Origin: Leifsonia sp. ALI-44-B
GTDB lineage: Bacteria > Actinomycetota > Actinomycetes > Actinomycetales > Microbacteriaceae
Assembly (NCBI RefSeq): GCF_001984125.1
Contig: NZ_MTQL01000006.1
Span: forward strand, 186,001 to 250,000
Direction of reading: 5' to 3'
DNA: 64,000 bases
Position numbers and translations under genes: made by a program. Positions 37,659 to 47,164 of this stretch are shown here, in pieces. The notes beneath the pieces are model-generated. The model ran no database searches. It saw nothing but the letters and a program-made list of their open reading frames with translations, and was not told the DNA's origin. Each line of letters opens with the position of its first letter. Position 1 is the stretch's first letter.

Positions 37659-39290
37659 CTAGTGGTCTCCGTGCGAGCGCTCGATCTCGTTCTTGGTGGT
37701 CGGCGCGATGCGGTCTTCGAAGAACCAGCGGGAGAGCGATCCGCGCACGCGCTGCGTGGTGGTGATCTTGCCGCGCGAGTTGGGGCGGATCATGAGGGGC
37801 TTGTAGTCCTCGTAGCTGACCAGTTCCCAACGCTCGTACTCGTCGACGGGTTCGTGGACCTCGATGTACTCGCCACCGGGCAGGCGCACGATGCGGCCCG
37901 ACTCGAAGCCGTGCAGAACGATCTCGCGATCCTTCTTCTGCAGGCCGAGGCAGATGCGCTTCGTGATGAAGTACGCGATGAACGGCCCGACGATGAGGCA
38001 GAACTGCAGCGTGTGGATGACACCCTCCATCGTCACCATGAAGTGCGTGGCGATGATGTCGGAGGAGGCCGCAGCCCAGAGCGCCGCGTAGAACGTGACA
38101 CCGGCAGCACCGATGGCGGTGCGGGTCGGGGCGTTGCGCGGGCGGTCGAGGATGTGGTGCTCGCGCTTGTCACCCGTGACCCAGGCCTCGATGAACGGGT
38201 AGATCAGAACCGTGAGGATGAACAGACCCAGAACGCCGACGGGGATGAGGATGTTGAACGAGAACGTGTGGTCGAACAGCATGAACTCGAGGTGCGGAGG
38301 CACGAGACGCAGGGCGCCGTCGGCGAAACCGATGTACCAGTCAGGCTGCGTTCCCGCGGACACCGGCGACGGGTCGTAGGGGCCGTAGTTCCAGATCGGG
38401 TTGATCGTGAAGAAGGTGGCCATCAGCATGATGACGCCGAAGACGATGAAGAAGAACCCACCGGCCTTGGCGGCGTACACCGGGAGGACCGGGTAGCCGA
38501 CGACGTTCTGCTGCGTGCGGCCGGCACCGGGGAACTGCGTGTGCTTGTGCACGACGACGAACACCAGGTGCAGCGCGATGAAGGCGACGACCAGGGCCGG
38601 CAGCAACAGGATGTGCAACGTGTAGAGGCGGCCGACGATGTCGGTGCCCGGGAACTCGCCGCCGAAGAGGAGGAACGAGATCCACGTTCCCACGATCGGG
38701 AAGCCCTTAATCATGCCGTCGATAATGCGCAGACCGTTGCCGGAAAGCAGGTCGTCGGGAAGCGAGTAACCCGTGAAGCCCTCGGCCATCGCGAGGATGA
38801 AGAGGACGAAGCCGATCACCCAGTTGAGCTCGCGCGGCTTGCGGAACGCACCTGTGAAGAAGATGCGCAGCATGTGCAGGCCGATGGACGCCACGAACAG
38901 CAGGGCTGCCCAGTGGTGCACCTGGCGCATGAGCAGACCGCCACGGATGTCGAACGAGATGTCGAGCGTGGAGGACATAGCCGCCGACATGGCGACGCCC
39001 TTGAGCGGCACGTAGGAGCCGTCGTAGTGGACCTCGGCCATGGAGGCCTGGAAGAAGAACGTGAGGAAGCTGCCCGAGAGCAGGATCACGACGAAGCTGT
39101 AGAGAGCAACCTCGCCGAGGAGGAACGACCAGTGGTCGGGGAAGATCTTGCGACCGAACTCCTTGACGACGGCCGAGATGCTCGTGCGCTCGTCGAGGTA
39201 GTTGGCTGCGCCGGCCGTGAGGCCGCCGCTCTTCTTCGCCACGGGCGCCGACGACTCAGTGGCCGTGGGCGGGGCGGTTACGGTACTCAA
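37659..39290 (-). CDS. qcrB: QcrB, cytochrome b of the bc1 complex
   Basis: A 543-aa membrane protein of the menaquinol-cytochrome c reductase. It carries the two b hemes, with paired histidines in MRQVHHWAALLFVASIGLH and in LYTLHILLLPALVVAFIALH. The quinol-oxidation (Qo) region includes GFTGYSLPDD, and PIWNYGPYDP lies further on. The long cytoplasmic C-terminus (about 120 residues after the last helix) is typical of actinobacteria. It overlaps qcrA by an ATGA. It is the target class of bc1 inhibitors in mycobacteria. Confidence 0.98.
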   Translation of the reverse strand: MSTVTAPPTATESSAPVAKKSGGLTAGAANYLDERTSISAVVKEFGRKIFPDHWSFLLGEVALYSFVVILLSGSFLTFFFQASMAEVHYDGSYVPLKGVAMSAAMSSTLDISFDIRGGLLMRQVHHWAALLFVASIGLHMLRIFFTGAFRKPRELNWVIGFVLFILAMAEGFTGYSLPDDLLSGNGLRIIDGMIKGFPIVGTWISFLLFGGEFPGTDIVGRLYTLHILLLPALVVAFIALHLVFVVVHKHTQFPGAGRTQQNVVGYPVLPVYAAKAGGFFFIVFGVIMLMATFFTINPIWNYGPYDPSPVSAGTQPDWYIGFADGALRLVPPHLEFMLFDHTFSFNILIPVGVLGLFILTVLIYPFIEAWVTGDKREHHILDRPRNAPTRTAIGAAGVTFYAALWAAASSDIIATHFMVTMEGVIHTLQFCLIVGPFIAYFITKRICLGLQKKDREIVLHGFESGRIVRLPGGEYIEVHEPVDEYERWELVSYEDYKPLMIRPNSRGKITTTQRVRGSLSRWFFEDRIAPTTKNEIERSHGDH

Positions 39291-40360
39291 TGACGCTCCC
39301 AGAAGCTAGGCCCGACAGGTTCGTGGAAGTCGCTCTGGGCGATGAGGTAACCCTCGTCGTCGATCGCGATGGGAAGCTGCGGGAGGGGACGAGCGGCCGG
39401 TCCGAAGATGACCGCGCAGTGGTTGGTGACATCGAACTGCGACTGGTGGCAGGGGCAGAGCAGGTGGTGGGTCTGCTGCTCATAGAGAGCCACCGGGCAA
39501 CCCACGTGGGTGCAGACCTTCGAGTAGGCAACAATGCCATCGTACGACCAGTTTTTGCGCTCGGGAAGCTCTACGAGGTCTTCGGGCTTGAGGCGCATGA
39601 GCAGCACGATCGCCTTGGCCTTCTCCTCGAGCATGTGCGGCATGTCGCCGAGGCCCTCGGGGATGACGTGGAAGACAGAACCGAGGGTGACCTCGGAGGC
39701 CTTGATCGGCTGACCGGAGGGGTCGCGCGCCAGGCGCGTGCCCTTCTCCCAGGCGGTCTCGTTGAGCAGGTGCACGGGGTCTTCGCCCTCGGGGGCGAGG
39801 CCGCGGAACAGCACGACGGCGGGCAGCGGGAACGCGATCAGCGCACCGATGAGGGAGTTGCGGATGAGGGCGCGGCGGCCGAATCCGGACTCTTCATTGG
39901 CCTCGGCGAAGATCTCGACGGCGCGCTCACGCGTGGCGTCGGTGCCGCGGACGGGGTGACGCAGGTCGACGCCCTCGTGGTCGGCCATGAGGGCCTTGCC
40001 CCAGTGGACCGCACCGATGCCGATGCCCATGAGCGCCAGCGTGAGGCCGAGCCCGATGAACAGGTTGTTCGCGCGGACCGACATGAGGTCTTCGGGGTTG
40101 ATCGGCCAGGCCATGTAGGCGGCGATCGCGAAGACGCTGCCGGCGATCGACAGGTAGAACAGCGTGTAGACGACGCGCTCGGCCCGCTTGTTCTTCTTCG
40201 GGTCGAGGTCGGTGACACGCTTACGGTGCTCCGGCAGACCGGGGTCGGTGACTCGGTCGGAGGTCACCACAGCGGTGCCGGGCGAACCGACACGCTCGTG
40301 GCCGTGATCCGACTGGTCGGCAGCGGCGAGCTCTCTGCCGCTGTTACCGTCCTGTGCCAT
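39287..40360 (-). CDS. qcrA: QcrA, Rieske iron-sulfur subunit
   Basis: A 357-aa subunit. Three membrane helices, about 60-80, 95-115 and 165-185, mark the actinobacterial type. The C-terminal Rieske domain binds the 2Fe-2S cluster with CTHVGCPVALYEQQTHH and LLCPCHQSQFD near residues 275-300. The N-terminus is hydrophilic with a DPKKNKRAERVV segment. It sits between qcrC (48-nt gap) and qcrB (4-nt overlap) in one operon. Confidence 0.97.
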   Translation of the reverse strand: MAQDGNSGRELAAADQSDHGHERVGSPGTAVVTSDRVTDPGLPEHRKRVTDLDPKKNKRAERVVYTLFYLSIAGSVFAIAAYMAWPINPEDLMSVRANNLFIGLGLTLALMGIGIGAVHWGKALMADHEGVDLRHPVRGTDATRERAVEIFAEANEESGFGRRALIRNSLIGALIAFPLPAVVLFRGLAPEGEDPVHLLNETAWEKGTRLARDPSGQPIKASEVTLGSVFHVIPEGLGDMPHMLEEKAKAIVLLMRLKPEDLVELPERKNWSYDGIVAYSKVCTHVGCPVALYEQQTHHLLCPCHQSQFDVTNHCAVIFGPAARPLPQLPIAIDDEGYLIAQSDFHEPVGPSFWERH

Positions 40361-40408
40361 TGTGCTCCTTCGTGATGCGTTCGGGGGAGAACGCTGTTGC
40401 TAAATCTG

Positions 40409-41224
40409 TTAGTTGGACTTCGCCGTGATCCACACGGTCAGGGCGACGATGGCGCCCAGGCCGAAGATCCAGAGGAAGAGGCCTTCGGCCACCGGGCCCA
40501 GCGCGCCGAGCGGGTTGCCGCCGACGGTGGATGCATTCTCGGTGTACTTCAGGGCCGTGATGATGTCGCGCTTGTCTTCGGGCGTGAGGTTCATGTCGTT
40601 GAAGACGGGCATGTTCTGCGGGCCGGTGACCATGGCCTCGTAGATGTGCGCGGGGGTGACGCCCGTGAGCGGGGGAGCGAACTTGCCCTCGGTCAGGGCT
40701 CCACCGGCACCGGCCACGTTGTGGCACATGGCGCAGTTGATGCGGAACAGCTCGGCGCCGTTGGCGGCATCGCCCTGCGCGTCGAGGTACTGCTCCTCGG
40801 GGATGGCGGGGCCGGGAGCCACGGAAGCCACGTAGGCCGCGAGCGAGGAGATCTGCTCTTCGGTGAACTGCACGGGCTTCTCGAGCGCCTGCGGGCCCTG
40901 GGCCTGCATGGGCATGCGGCCCGTTCCGACCTGGAAGTCGACGGATGCTGCACCGACGCCGATGAGGCTGGGGCCGTCTTCGCTGCCGTCGAGGGCCAGG
41001 CCGTGGCACGTGGCGCAGTTGGCCTGGAAGAGCTTCTTGCCCTCTTCGACCGAAGCCTGCGAGTTGGCGGCGGGAGTCTCGGCGTTGGCCGTGGTGGCGC
41101 TGAAGGCCGCGTAGGCGCCGCCCGTGAAGAGCAGCCCGACCGCGATCAGAGCGACCGTGGCCAGCGGGGAACGCCGACCGTTCTTGCGGGCCGTGCGAGC
41201 GGACGTGTTGCGTTTCCTAAGCAT
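40409..41224 (-). CDS. qcrC: QcrC, diheme cytochrome c subunit
   Basis: A 271-aa protein with a basic N-terminus and a membrane anchor (LATVALIAVGLLFTGGAYAAF), two cytochrome c domains with heme sites CATCH near residue 71 and CAMCH near 168, and a C-terminal membrane helix (GLFLWIFGLGAIVALTVWI). The fused diheme cytochrome passes electrons straight to CuA of CtaC in the bc1-aa3 supercomplex, so no soluble cytochrome c is needed. It follows ctaE by 22 nt. Confidence 0.97.
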   Translation of the reverse strand: MLRKRNTSARTARKNGRRSPLATVALIAVGLLFTGGAYAAFSATTANAETPAANSQASVEEGKKLFQANCATCHGLALDGSEDGPSLIGVGAASVDFQVGTGRMPMQAQGPQALEKPVQFTEEQISSLAAYVASVAPGPAIPEEQYLDAQGDAANGAELFRINCAMCHNVAGAGGALTEGKFAPPLTGVTPAHIYEAMVTGPQNMPVFNDMNLTPEDKRDIITALKYTENASTVGGNPLGALGPVAEGLFLWIFGLGAIVALTVWITAKSN

Positions 41225-41246
41225 GGAGATGGCTCAGCTCCGATTT

Positions 41247-41876
41247 CTATTTGAGAACGTAGATGACGAAGAACAGGCCGAGCCAGACGACGTCGACGAA
41301 GTGCCAGTAGTAGGACACGACGATTGCGCTAGTTGCTTCTTTGTGGGTGAAGGTCTTGACCGCGTAAGCGCGTCCGATGACCAGCAGGAAGGCGATGAGA
41401 CCGCCCGTGACGTGGAGGCCGTGGAAACCGGTCGTCAGGTAGAACGCGGAGCCGTAGGCATCCGAGCTGAGGGAGATGCCCTCGCTGACGAGCGTGGCGT
41501 ACTCGAAGATCTGGCCGACGACGAACATGGCGCCGAGCGTGTAGGTGAGGAAGAACCACTCGACCATGCCCCACTGCGAGGGCTTGGGCCCCACGGAGCG
41601 CGGCTGCATGCGCTCGGCCGCGAACACACCGAACTGGCACGTGAACGACGAGGCCACGAGGATGATCGTGTTGACCGTCGAGAACGGGATGTTCAGTGTG
41701 GCCGTGTGGGTGGCCCACAGATCGGGCGCCACAGAGCGGAGGGTGAAGTAGATGGCGAAGAGGCCGGCGAAGAACATGACTTCGCTGCCCAGCCACACGA
41801 TTGTTCCGACCGCTACTGAGTTCGGTCGGTTGATCTTGGGGGCTCGCGCCGCATAGTTGAGGGAGGTGCTCGTCAC
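41247..41876 (-). CDS. ctaE: CtaE, cytochrome c oxidase subunit III
   Basis: A 209-aa membrane subunit. GTG 41876 is chosen because GGAGGGG precedes it at the right distance and the family N-terminus fits ([20 protein letters not shown]); the frame is open for 20 more residues upstream. Five membrane helices are seen, with [20 protein letters not shown] at the start, [20 protein letters not shown] and [20 protein letters not shown] at the end. It leads the ctaE-qcrCAB operon and is divergent from trpD. Confidence 0.97.
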   Translation of the reverse strand: MTSTSLNYAARAPKINRPNSVAVGTIVWLGSEVMFFAGLFAIYFTLRSVAPDLWATHTATLNIPFSTVNTIILVASSFTCQFGVFAAERMQPRSVGPKPSQWGMVEWFFLTYTLGAMFVVGQIFEYATLVSEGISLSSDAYGSAFYLTTGFHGLHVTGGLIAFLLVIGRAYAVKTFTHKEATSAIVVSYYWHFVDVVWLGLFFVIYVLK

Positions 41877-42029
41877 CCCTCCATTATGTCCGATGTTCGG
41901 GCGCGATTTTGTCACGACGTGCGGAAAAACCATCACTGTTTGACTTAGGCGGGCCTTACCATCCCCTGTGAAAAGCCTGCCGATTCAGGGGTTATGCGGC
42001 GAACTGGCGGGCGCAGATAGGATTTGGGC

Positions 42030-43085
42030 ATGTTCGAAACGACCTCTTGGCCCGCGATTCTCACCACCCTGCTCGACGGCGACGACCTCAGTGTGGCCGA
42101 GGCTACGTGGGCCATGCAAGAGGTCATGGTCGGAAACGCGACCGACGCGCAACTGGCGGCGTTCCTCGTGGCGCTGCGCGCGAAGGGCGAGACGGTCGAC
42201 GAGATCGTCGGATTCCGTGACGCCATTCTCGACAATGCGGTGGCCCTCGACGTGAACCCCATGGCGCTCGACATCGTGGGCACGGGCGGGGACCGGTTCG
42301 GAACCGTGAACGTGTCGACCATGGCATCCATCGTGGCGGCGGCATCCGGTGTGCCCGTCGTAAAACACGGCAACCGCGCGGCGTCGTCGGAGTCGGGGTC
42401 GAGTGACGTGTTGGGGGCGCTCGGCATCGATCTGACGCTCGAACCGGCGCGCGTGGCCGAGATCTTGGATGAGGCGGGCATGACGTTCGCGTGGGCGGCC
42501 GCCTTCCACCCCGGGTTCAAGCACGCGGGGCGCACGCGGTCGGAGCTCGGCATCCCCACCGTCTTCAATTACCTCGGGCCGCTGTGCAACCCGGCGCGGC
42601 CCGAAGCGTCGGCCGTGGGCGTGGCACAGCTCGACCGCGTGCCGTTGATCGTGGGGGTTTTCCAGACGCGTGGCGCGACGGCGCTCGTGTTCCGCGGCGA
42701 CGACGGGCTCGACGAGCTGACCACCACGGGCCACAGCCACATCTGGGAGGTGAGCCGCGGGCTCGTCACCGAACACGACCTCGACCCGCGCGACCTCGGC
42801 ATCACGCGCGCCACGATGCAGCAACTCGTGGGCGGCGACCCCGAACACAACGCGCGCATCGTGCACCGCGTGATGTCGGGGGAGACCGGTCCCGTGCGCG
42901 ACATCGTCGTGCTGAATGCGGCCGCCGGGCTCGTGTCGTTCCGTCTGGCGGAGGATCCGGGCGAGGTGCAGGTGCCCATTCTCGATCGGTTCCGGGCGCA
43001 GATGCGCATTGCCGAGGAGACCATCGACTCGGGGGCCGCGGCATCGCAATTGGAGCGCTGGGTGGCCGCAGCATCCCGCTCGTAA
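42030..43085 (+). CDS. trpD: TrpD, anthranilate phosphoribosyltransferase
   Basis: A 351-aa enzyme of tryptophan synthesis joining anthranilate to PRPP. ATG 42030 is preferred over TTG 42024. PRPP-binding motifs GTGGDRFGTVNVSTMAS near residue 86 and VVKHGNRAASSESG near 112 are intact, and AAAFHPGFKHAGRTRSELG carries the anthranilate-site residues. It stands alone here beside ctaE, the same neighbourhood as in mycobacteria. No leader peptide or attenuator was recognised upstream. Confidence 0.96.
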   Translation: MFETTSWPAILTTLLDGDDLSVAEATWAMQEVMVGNATDAQLAAFLVALRAKGETVDEIVGFRDAILDNAVALDVNPMALDIVGTGGDRFGTVNVSTMASIVAAASGVPVVKHGNRAASSESGSSDVLGALGIDLTLEPARVAEILDEAGMTFAWAAAFHPGFKHAGRTRSELGIPTVFNYLGPLCNPARPEASAVGVAQLDRVPLIVGVFQTRGATALVFRGDDGLDELTTTGHSHIWEVSRGLVTEHDLDPRDLGITRATMQQLVGGDPEHNARIVHRVMSGETGPVRDIVVLNAAAGLVSFRLAEDPGEVQVPILDRFRAQMRIAEETIDSGAAASQLERWVAAASRS

Positions 43086-43194
43086 CGGGGCCGGTGTCAA
43101 GGGTTCGATTGCGTCTATGCACCGCCGCGGCGGACGGATAAGTTGAGGGTGCGGGCCTCCGATGCCCGCACGGCCCCGAGCCCAGGAGGATTCA

Positions 43195-44196
43195 ATGAAG
43201 AAACTCATCAACGACCCGAAGAACGTGGTCGACGAGTCGGTCGCCGGCTTCGCGCTGGCGCACGCCGACCTCGTCACACTGTCGACCGAACCGCTGTTCA
43301 TCGCCCGATCCGACGCGCCCGTGAGCGGCAAGGTCGGCCTCGTCTCGGGCGGCGGCAGCGGGCACGAACCGCTGCACGCCGGCTTCGTCGGGTTCGGGAT
43401 GCTGGACGCCGCCGTTCCCGGTCCCGTCTTCACCTCGCCCACCCCCGACCCCATCATCGCCGCGACCCAGGCGGTCGACGGAGGCTCGGGCGTGCTGCAC
43501 ATCGTGAAGAACTACACGGGCGACGTGCTGAACTTCGAGACCGCCGCCGACCTGGCCGAGGCCGAGGGCATCACCGTGCGCACGGTCATCGTGGACGACG
43601 ATGTCGCGGTCAAGGACTCGCTCTACACGGCGGGCCGACGCGGCGTCGCGGGCACGGTCCTCGTCGAGAAGATCGCGGGAGCCGCCGCCGAACGCGGGGA
43701 TTCGCTCGACGAGGTCGCCGCGGTGGCCGAGAAGGTGGTCGCACAGGTGCGGTCGATGGGCGTCGCGCTCACACCATCCGTCGTGCCGCACGCTGGCGAG
43801 CCGAGCTTCACTCTGGCCGATGACGAGATCGAAATTGGCATCGGCATTCACGGCGAACCCGGGCGAGCCAAGATCTCGCTCGAACCCGCCGACCAGATCG
43901 TCGACCGGCTGCTCGAACCGATTCTCGAAGACCTGCCCTTCGCGAGCGGAGACGACGTGCTCCTCTTCGTCAACGGCATGGGCGGCACGCCGCAGATCGA
44001 GCTCTACATCCTGTACCGCCGTGCGGCCGAGGTGCTCGCCGAGCGTGGCATCACCGTGACGCGTTCGCTCGTGGGCAACTATGTGACGGCCCTCGAAATG
44101 CAGGGTGCCTCGCTGACCGTGCTGAAACTCGACGACGAGCTGACGACCCTGTGGGATGCGCCCGTGCAGACGGCCGCGCTGCGCTGGGGTCGGTAG
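43195..44196 (+). CDS. dhaK: DhaK, dihydroxyacetone kinase substrate-binding subunit
   Basis: A 333-aa protein that binds dihydroxyacetone covalently through a His, seen in [14 protein letters not shown] near residue 221. It begins [20 protein letters not shown] after CAGGAGG. Other signatures are [17 protein letters not shown] near 57 and [17 protein letters not shown]. With DhaL and DhaM it forms the PEP-dependent system in which DhaM phosphorylates the ADP held by DhaL. The operon has gaps of 21 and -4 nt. Confidence 0.97.
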   Translation: MKKLINDPKNVVDESVAGFALAHADLVTLSTEPLFIARSDAPVSGKVGLVSGGGSGHEPLHAGFVGFGMLDAAVPGPVFTSPTPDPIIAATQAVDGGSGVLHIVKNYTGDVLNFETAADLAEAEGITVRTVIVDDDVAVKDSLYTAGRRGVAGTVLVEKIAGAAAERGDSLDEVAAVAEKVVAQVRSMGVALTPSVVPHAGEPSFTLADDEIEIGIGIHGEPGRAKISLEPADQIVDRLLEPILEDLPFASGDDVLLFVNGMGGTPQIELYILYRRAAEVLAERGITVTRSLVGNYVTALEMQGASLTVLKLDDELTTLWDAPVQTAALRWGR

Positions 44197-44217
44197 GACC
44201 CGGACGAAAGGAACATC

Positions 44218-44853
44218 ATGACCGTTGGAACCGACTGGGCGACCGCGTGGGTGCGCGGAACGATCGACACCGTCTCGGAACACCGCGCCGAACTCATCAA
44301 CCTCGATCGCGAGATCGGCGACGCCGACCACGGGGAGAACCTCGACCGCGGGTTCCAGGCCGTCGCGGCGAAGCTCGACGCGCTAACGCCCGAGACGCCG
44401 GCCGATGTGCTGAAGATGGTCGCCTCGACGCTCATCTCGACGGTCGGCGGGGCATCCGGACCGCTTCTCGGCACCGCCTACCTCAAGGCGGCCGGTGCCA
44501 TTGCCGGCAAGACCGAGCTGAGTGCGTCGGACATCGTCGCGCTGCTCACGGCGGCGCGCGATGGCGTGGTGCTGCGCGGTAAAGCTGAGCCGGGCGACAA
44601 AACCATGATCGATGCGTGGACGCCCGCCGTGGAGGCCGCCGCCGCTGCCGAGGCCGCCGGCGCCGATGTGCCGGCCGTGCTCTCGGCCGCGGCCGATGCC
44701 GCCGAGAAGGGTGCCGTCGACACGGAGGCTCTGGTCGCGCGCAAGGGGCGAGCGAGCTATCTGGGCGAGCGGGCCATCGGGCACCGCGACCCGGGAGCGC
44801 AATCGTCGTCGCTCATCCTGCGCGAGGCCGCCGTGGCCGCGGGTGTCAAATGA
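44218..44853 (+). CDS. dhaL: DhaL, ADP-binding subunit of dihydroxyacetone kinase
   Basis: A 211-aa all-helical subunit holding a permanently bound ADP that relays phosphate to dihydroxyacetone. The nucleotide and Mg2+ site is NLDREIGDADHGENLDRGF near residue 32; SLTVGG-type loops appear as STVGGASGPLLGTAYLKAAG near 77. GDKTMIDAWTPAV and SYLGERAIGHRDPGAQSS are the remaining signatures. It overlaps dhaM by ATGA. Confidence 0.97.
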   Translation: MTVGTDWATAWVRGTIDTVSEHRAELINLDREIGDADHGENLDRGFQAVAAKLDALTPETPADVLKMVASTLISTVGGASGPLLGTAYLKAAGAIAGKTELSASDIVALLTAARDGVVLRGKAEPGDKTMIDAWTPAVEAAAAAEAAGADVPAVLSAAADAAEKGAVDTEALVARKGRASYLGERAIGHRDPGAQSSSLILREAAVAAGVK

Positions 44854-45575
44854 GTGTCGGGCTACTGCTCGTCTCGCATTCGTCGAAGATCGCCGAGGGG
44901 GTGGCCGACCTGGCGCACCAGATGGCCGCGTCCGTGACGATCGTCGCGGCGGGGGGCACCGACGAGGATGGCATCGGCACGAGCTTCGAGAAGGTGCAGA
45001 GCGGTCTGGCCTCGGCCGACTCGGGCGACGGTGTCGTCGTCCTGTATGACCTGGGCTCGGCTCTGTTGACGACCGAGACGGCCGTGGATTTCCTCGAGGA
45101 CGATGCCGTGCGTGAGCGGGTCCGCGTGGTCGATGCGCCGCTCGTCGAGGGTGCGGTCGCGGCTGCGGTCGCGGCCGAGATGGGTTCGGGGCTGGATGAC
45201 GTCGTCGCGGCGGCGCGGACCGCCGGTGGCGGGGCTGAGGCCGGGGTCGAGGCAACGGCTGCGGCGTCAGGATCGGACTCGGGCGCTCACGATGGAGATG
45301 CATCCGCAGCCGCTGACGGTGCCGTCGAACGCACGGTCGTGCTCGTGAACCGCGACGGGTTGCACGCGCGACCCGCGGCCGACTTCGTGAAGCTTGCCGG
45401 ATCGTTCGATGCGCGCATCGACGTGAACGGCGTGGATGCGCAGAGCCTGCTGGCGATCATGTCCTTGGGACTGGTTCGCGGGGCCGAGGCTCGTATCCGG
45501 GCCACCGGACCCGACGCACGTCGCGCCGTCGACGAGTTGAGCGAGCTCATCGAGACCGGCTTCGGCGAAGACTGA
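44850..45575 (+). CDS. dhaM: DhaM-HPr fusion phosphotransferase
   Basis: A 241-aa protein with two phosphocarrier domains. Residues about 1-125 are the EIIA-Man-like DhaM domain (VGLLLVSHSSKIAEGVADLA, with the phospho-His in VSHS near residue 10). An Ala/Gly/Ser linker spans about 126-155. Residues about 156-240 are an HPr domain with the phospho-His in VNRDGLHARPAADFVKLAG and QSLLAIMSLGLVRGAEARI. No enzyme I domain is attached, so phosphate must come from a separate EI. A terminator follows. Confidence 0.95.
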   Translation: MSVGLLLVSHSSKIAEGVADLAHQMAASVTIVAAGGTDEDGIGTSFEKVQSGLASADSGDGVVVLYDLGSALLTTETAVDFLEDDAVRERVRVVDAPLVEGAVAAAVAAEMGSGLDDVVAAARTAGGGAEAGVEATAAASGSDSGAHDGDASAAADGAVERTVVLVNRDGLHARPAADFVKLAGSFDARIDVNGVDAQSLLAIMSLGLVRGAEARIRATGPDARRAVDELSELIETGFGED

Positions 45576-45599
45576 CTGCCCAGAGCGGGGCAGTTTCTT
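45576..45599 (+). terminator. terminator after dhaM
   Basis: CTGCCC (45576-45581) pairs with GGGCAG (45588-45593), followed by TTTCTT, directly after the stop codon. Confidence 0.85.
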
Positions 45600-45796
45600 G
45601 GGGCATTCATAGGAAAATGCCGCTTTATCGTCTCATCGGGCATTCGGTCGATGGAGCCCTCGGCGTGTCCCGAAAATCGCTTGTGTGACCCCAGTGGTCT
45701 GACTACAGTGATCGAGGATGTGGCCGCCGAGATGCGCGGGTGCTGCGGCCAATGTACTTCGGTCGAGACGCATCCGGTATGAAAGGCCTAGCCCCT

Positions 45797-47164
45797 ATGA
45801 CCCGTCGATCGTCCTTCTTCACCACCGTGACGGTGGCGGCCGTGCTGGCCGCCGGAGTGTTCGTTGGTCCGGCATCCCCGGCCCTGGCGGCGCCGAGCTA
45901 CCCCAGCTGGGACGACGTCACGTCGGCGCGCGCCAACGAGAACCAGAAGAAGGCCGAGATTGATCGGCTGACGGGCCTGCTCCAGACCCTGAAATCGGAT
46001 GCCGACGCCAAGGGCGTTGCGGCGCTGCAAGCGGGCGAGGCCTATCAGGTGGCTCTGGTTGCCGAGCAGGCCGCGACGAAGACATCCGACGATCTGAAGG
46101 CGAAGCTCGCCACCGCGAAGGAGACGGCTGACGCCTCGGCGAAGAAGGTTGGGCGCATCGTGGCGCAACTCGGCCGCACAGGCGCCGGGGGAGACCTCGA
46201 GGCGTCGCTGTTCACCGGCGGGGGCACGAACGCAAGCGATCTGCTGTCGAAACTGGGCACGCTCAACCAGGTGGGCGCGCATTCAGCCGAGCTGCTCGAG
46301 CAGGCCAAGAAGGATGCAAACCAGGTCACGTCGCTGAGCGAACAGGCCGAGAAGGCCGCCCAGGCGCTCACGGCCGCGGCCGAGAAGTCGAAGTCGGCGC
46401 TGGCGGTCGCGAACGCGGCGGCCCAGGCTTCGGAAAAGGCCTTGGCCGAGCAGCAGTCGCACGCCGACGAGCTCGACGCTCAGCTGGCCTATCTGAAGGG
46501 CCAGACCGAGAACACCGAGAAGGAATACCAGGCGGGCGTCGAGGCCCGCGCCGAGGCCGCTCGTCAGGCCGCTGCCGCGGCTGCGGCCGAGCAGGCGCGA
46601 CAGGCTGCCGCTGCCCAGGCTGCGGCCGAAGCCGCACGCGCACGGGCCGCGCAGAACGCGCAACAGAACACGAACGGGTCGCGGCCGTCGGGCGGCGGCG
46701 CTGCACCGGCTGCTCCCGCGCCGGCGGCCCCCGCCGCACCCGCGCCGGCGCCGTCGGGATCCGGCGCGCCGAGTTCCGCCGCCGCGAGCGCCGTGGCGTT
46801 CGCCTACGCGCAGCTCGGCGACCCCTACGTGTTCGCGGCCGAGGGGCCGAACGCCTGGGATTGCTCAGGCCTCACGATGATCGCGTACCGCCAGGCGGGC
46901 GTGTACATCGGCTACCACACGGTGGGGGCGCAGTATCGCGAGCTCAGCAAACAAGGCCGCCTCGCCTCGGCGTCGAGCCTCGTGCCCGGCGACCTGCTGT
47001 TCTATTCGCCCGGCAAGTCCACCAACTCGCAGGGCATGTACCACATCACGATCTATGTGGGCGGCGGCAAGATGATCGAGGCACCTGAGCCCGGCAAGCG
47101 CGTTCAGCTGGTTCCCGTGCGCACGCACAACCTCGTGCCCTACGTCGGGCGACCGGCGGGCTAG
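45797..47164 (+). CDS. NlpC/P60 peptidoglycan endopeptidase
   Basis: A 455-aa secreted hydrolase of the RipA kind. ATG 45797 is preferred (GAAAGG at good spacing); ATG 45779 is possible. The signal peptide is about residues 1-31, ending ASPALA. Long coiled coils span about 38-290 (NENQKKAEIDRLTGLLQTL). An Ala/Pro-rich linker is followed by the NlpC/P60 domain from about 335, with the catalytic Cys in NAWDCSGLTMIAYRQAG and His in MYHITIYVGGGKM. It should cut stem peptides during cell separation, with the coiled coil keeping it off until activated. It ends in a 4-nt convergent overlap with the GH15 gene. Confidence 0.94.
   Translation: MTRRSSFFTTVTVAAVLAAGVFVGPASPALAAPSYPSWDDVTSARANENQKKAEIDRLTGLLQTLKSDADAKGVAALQAGEAYQVALVAEQAATKTSDDLKAKLATAKETADASAKKVGRIVAQLGRTGAGGDLEASLFTGGGTNASDLLSKLGTLNQVGAHSAELLEQAKKDANQVTSLSEQAEKAAQALTAAAEKSKSALAVANAAAQASEKALAEQQSHADELDAQLAYLKGQTENTEKEYQAGVEARAEAARQAAAAAAAEQARQAAAAQAAAEAARARAAQNAQQNTNGSRPSGGGAAPAAPAPAAPAAPAPAPSGSGAPSSAAASAVAFAYAQLGDPYVFAAEGPNAWDCSGLTMIAYRQAGVYIGYHTVGAQYRELSKQGRLASASSLVPGDLLFYSPGKSTNSQGMYHITIYVGGGKMIEAPEPGKRVQLVPVRTHNLVPYVGRPAG

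Noticed and set aside
37560-39293. Plus-strand open frame across qcrB
   Set aside because: It is antisense to a clear cytochrome b gene and begins inside the qcr terminator region; the translation is a low-complexity acidic and basic mix.
41877-42029. trp attenuator or leader peptide before trpD
   Set aside because: No short frame with consecutive Trp codons and no terminator/antiterminator pair is visible in the 150-bp gap.
45600-45796. ydaO-type c-di-AMP riboswitch upstream of the NlpC/P60 gene
   Set aside because: Such riboswitches often precede actinobacterial wall hydrolase genes, but the conserved sequence blocks are not present in this leader.
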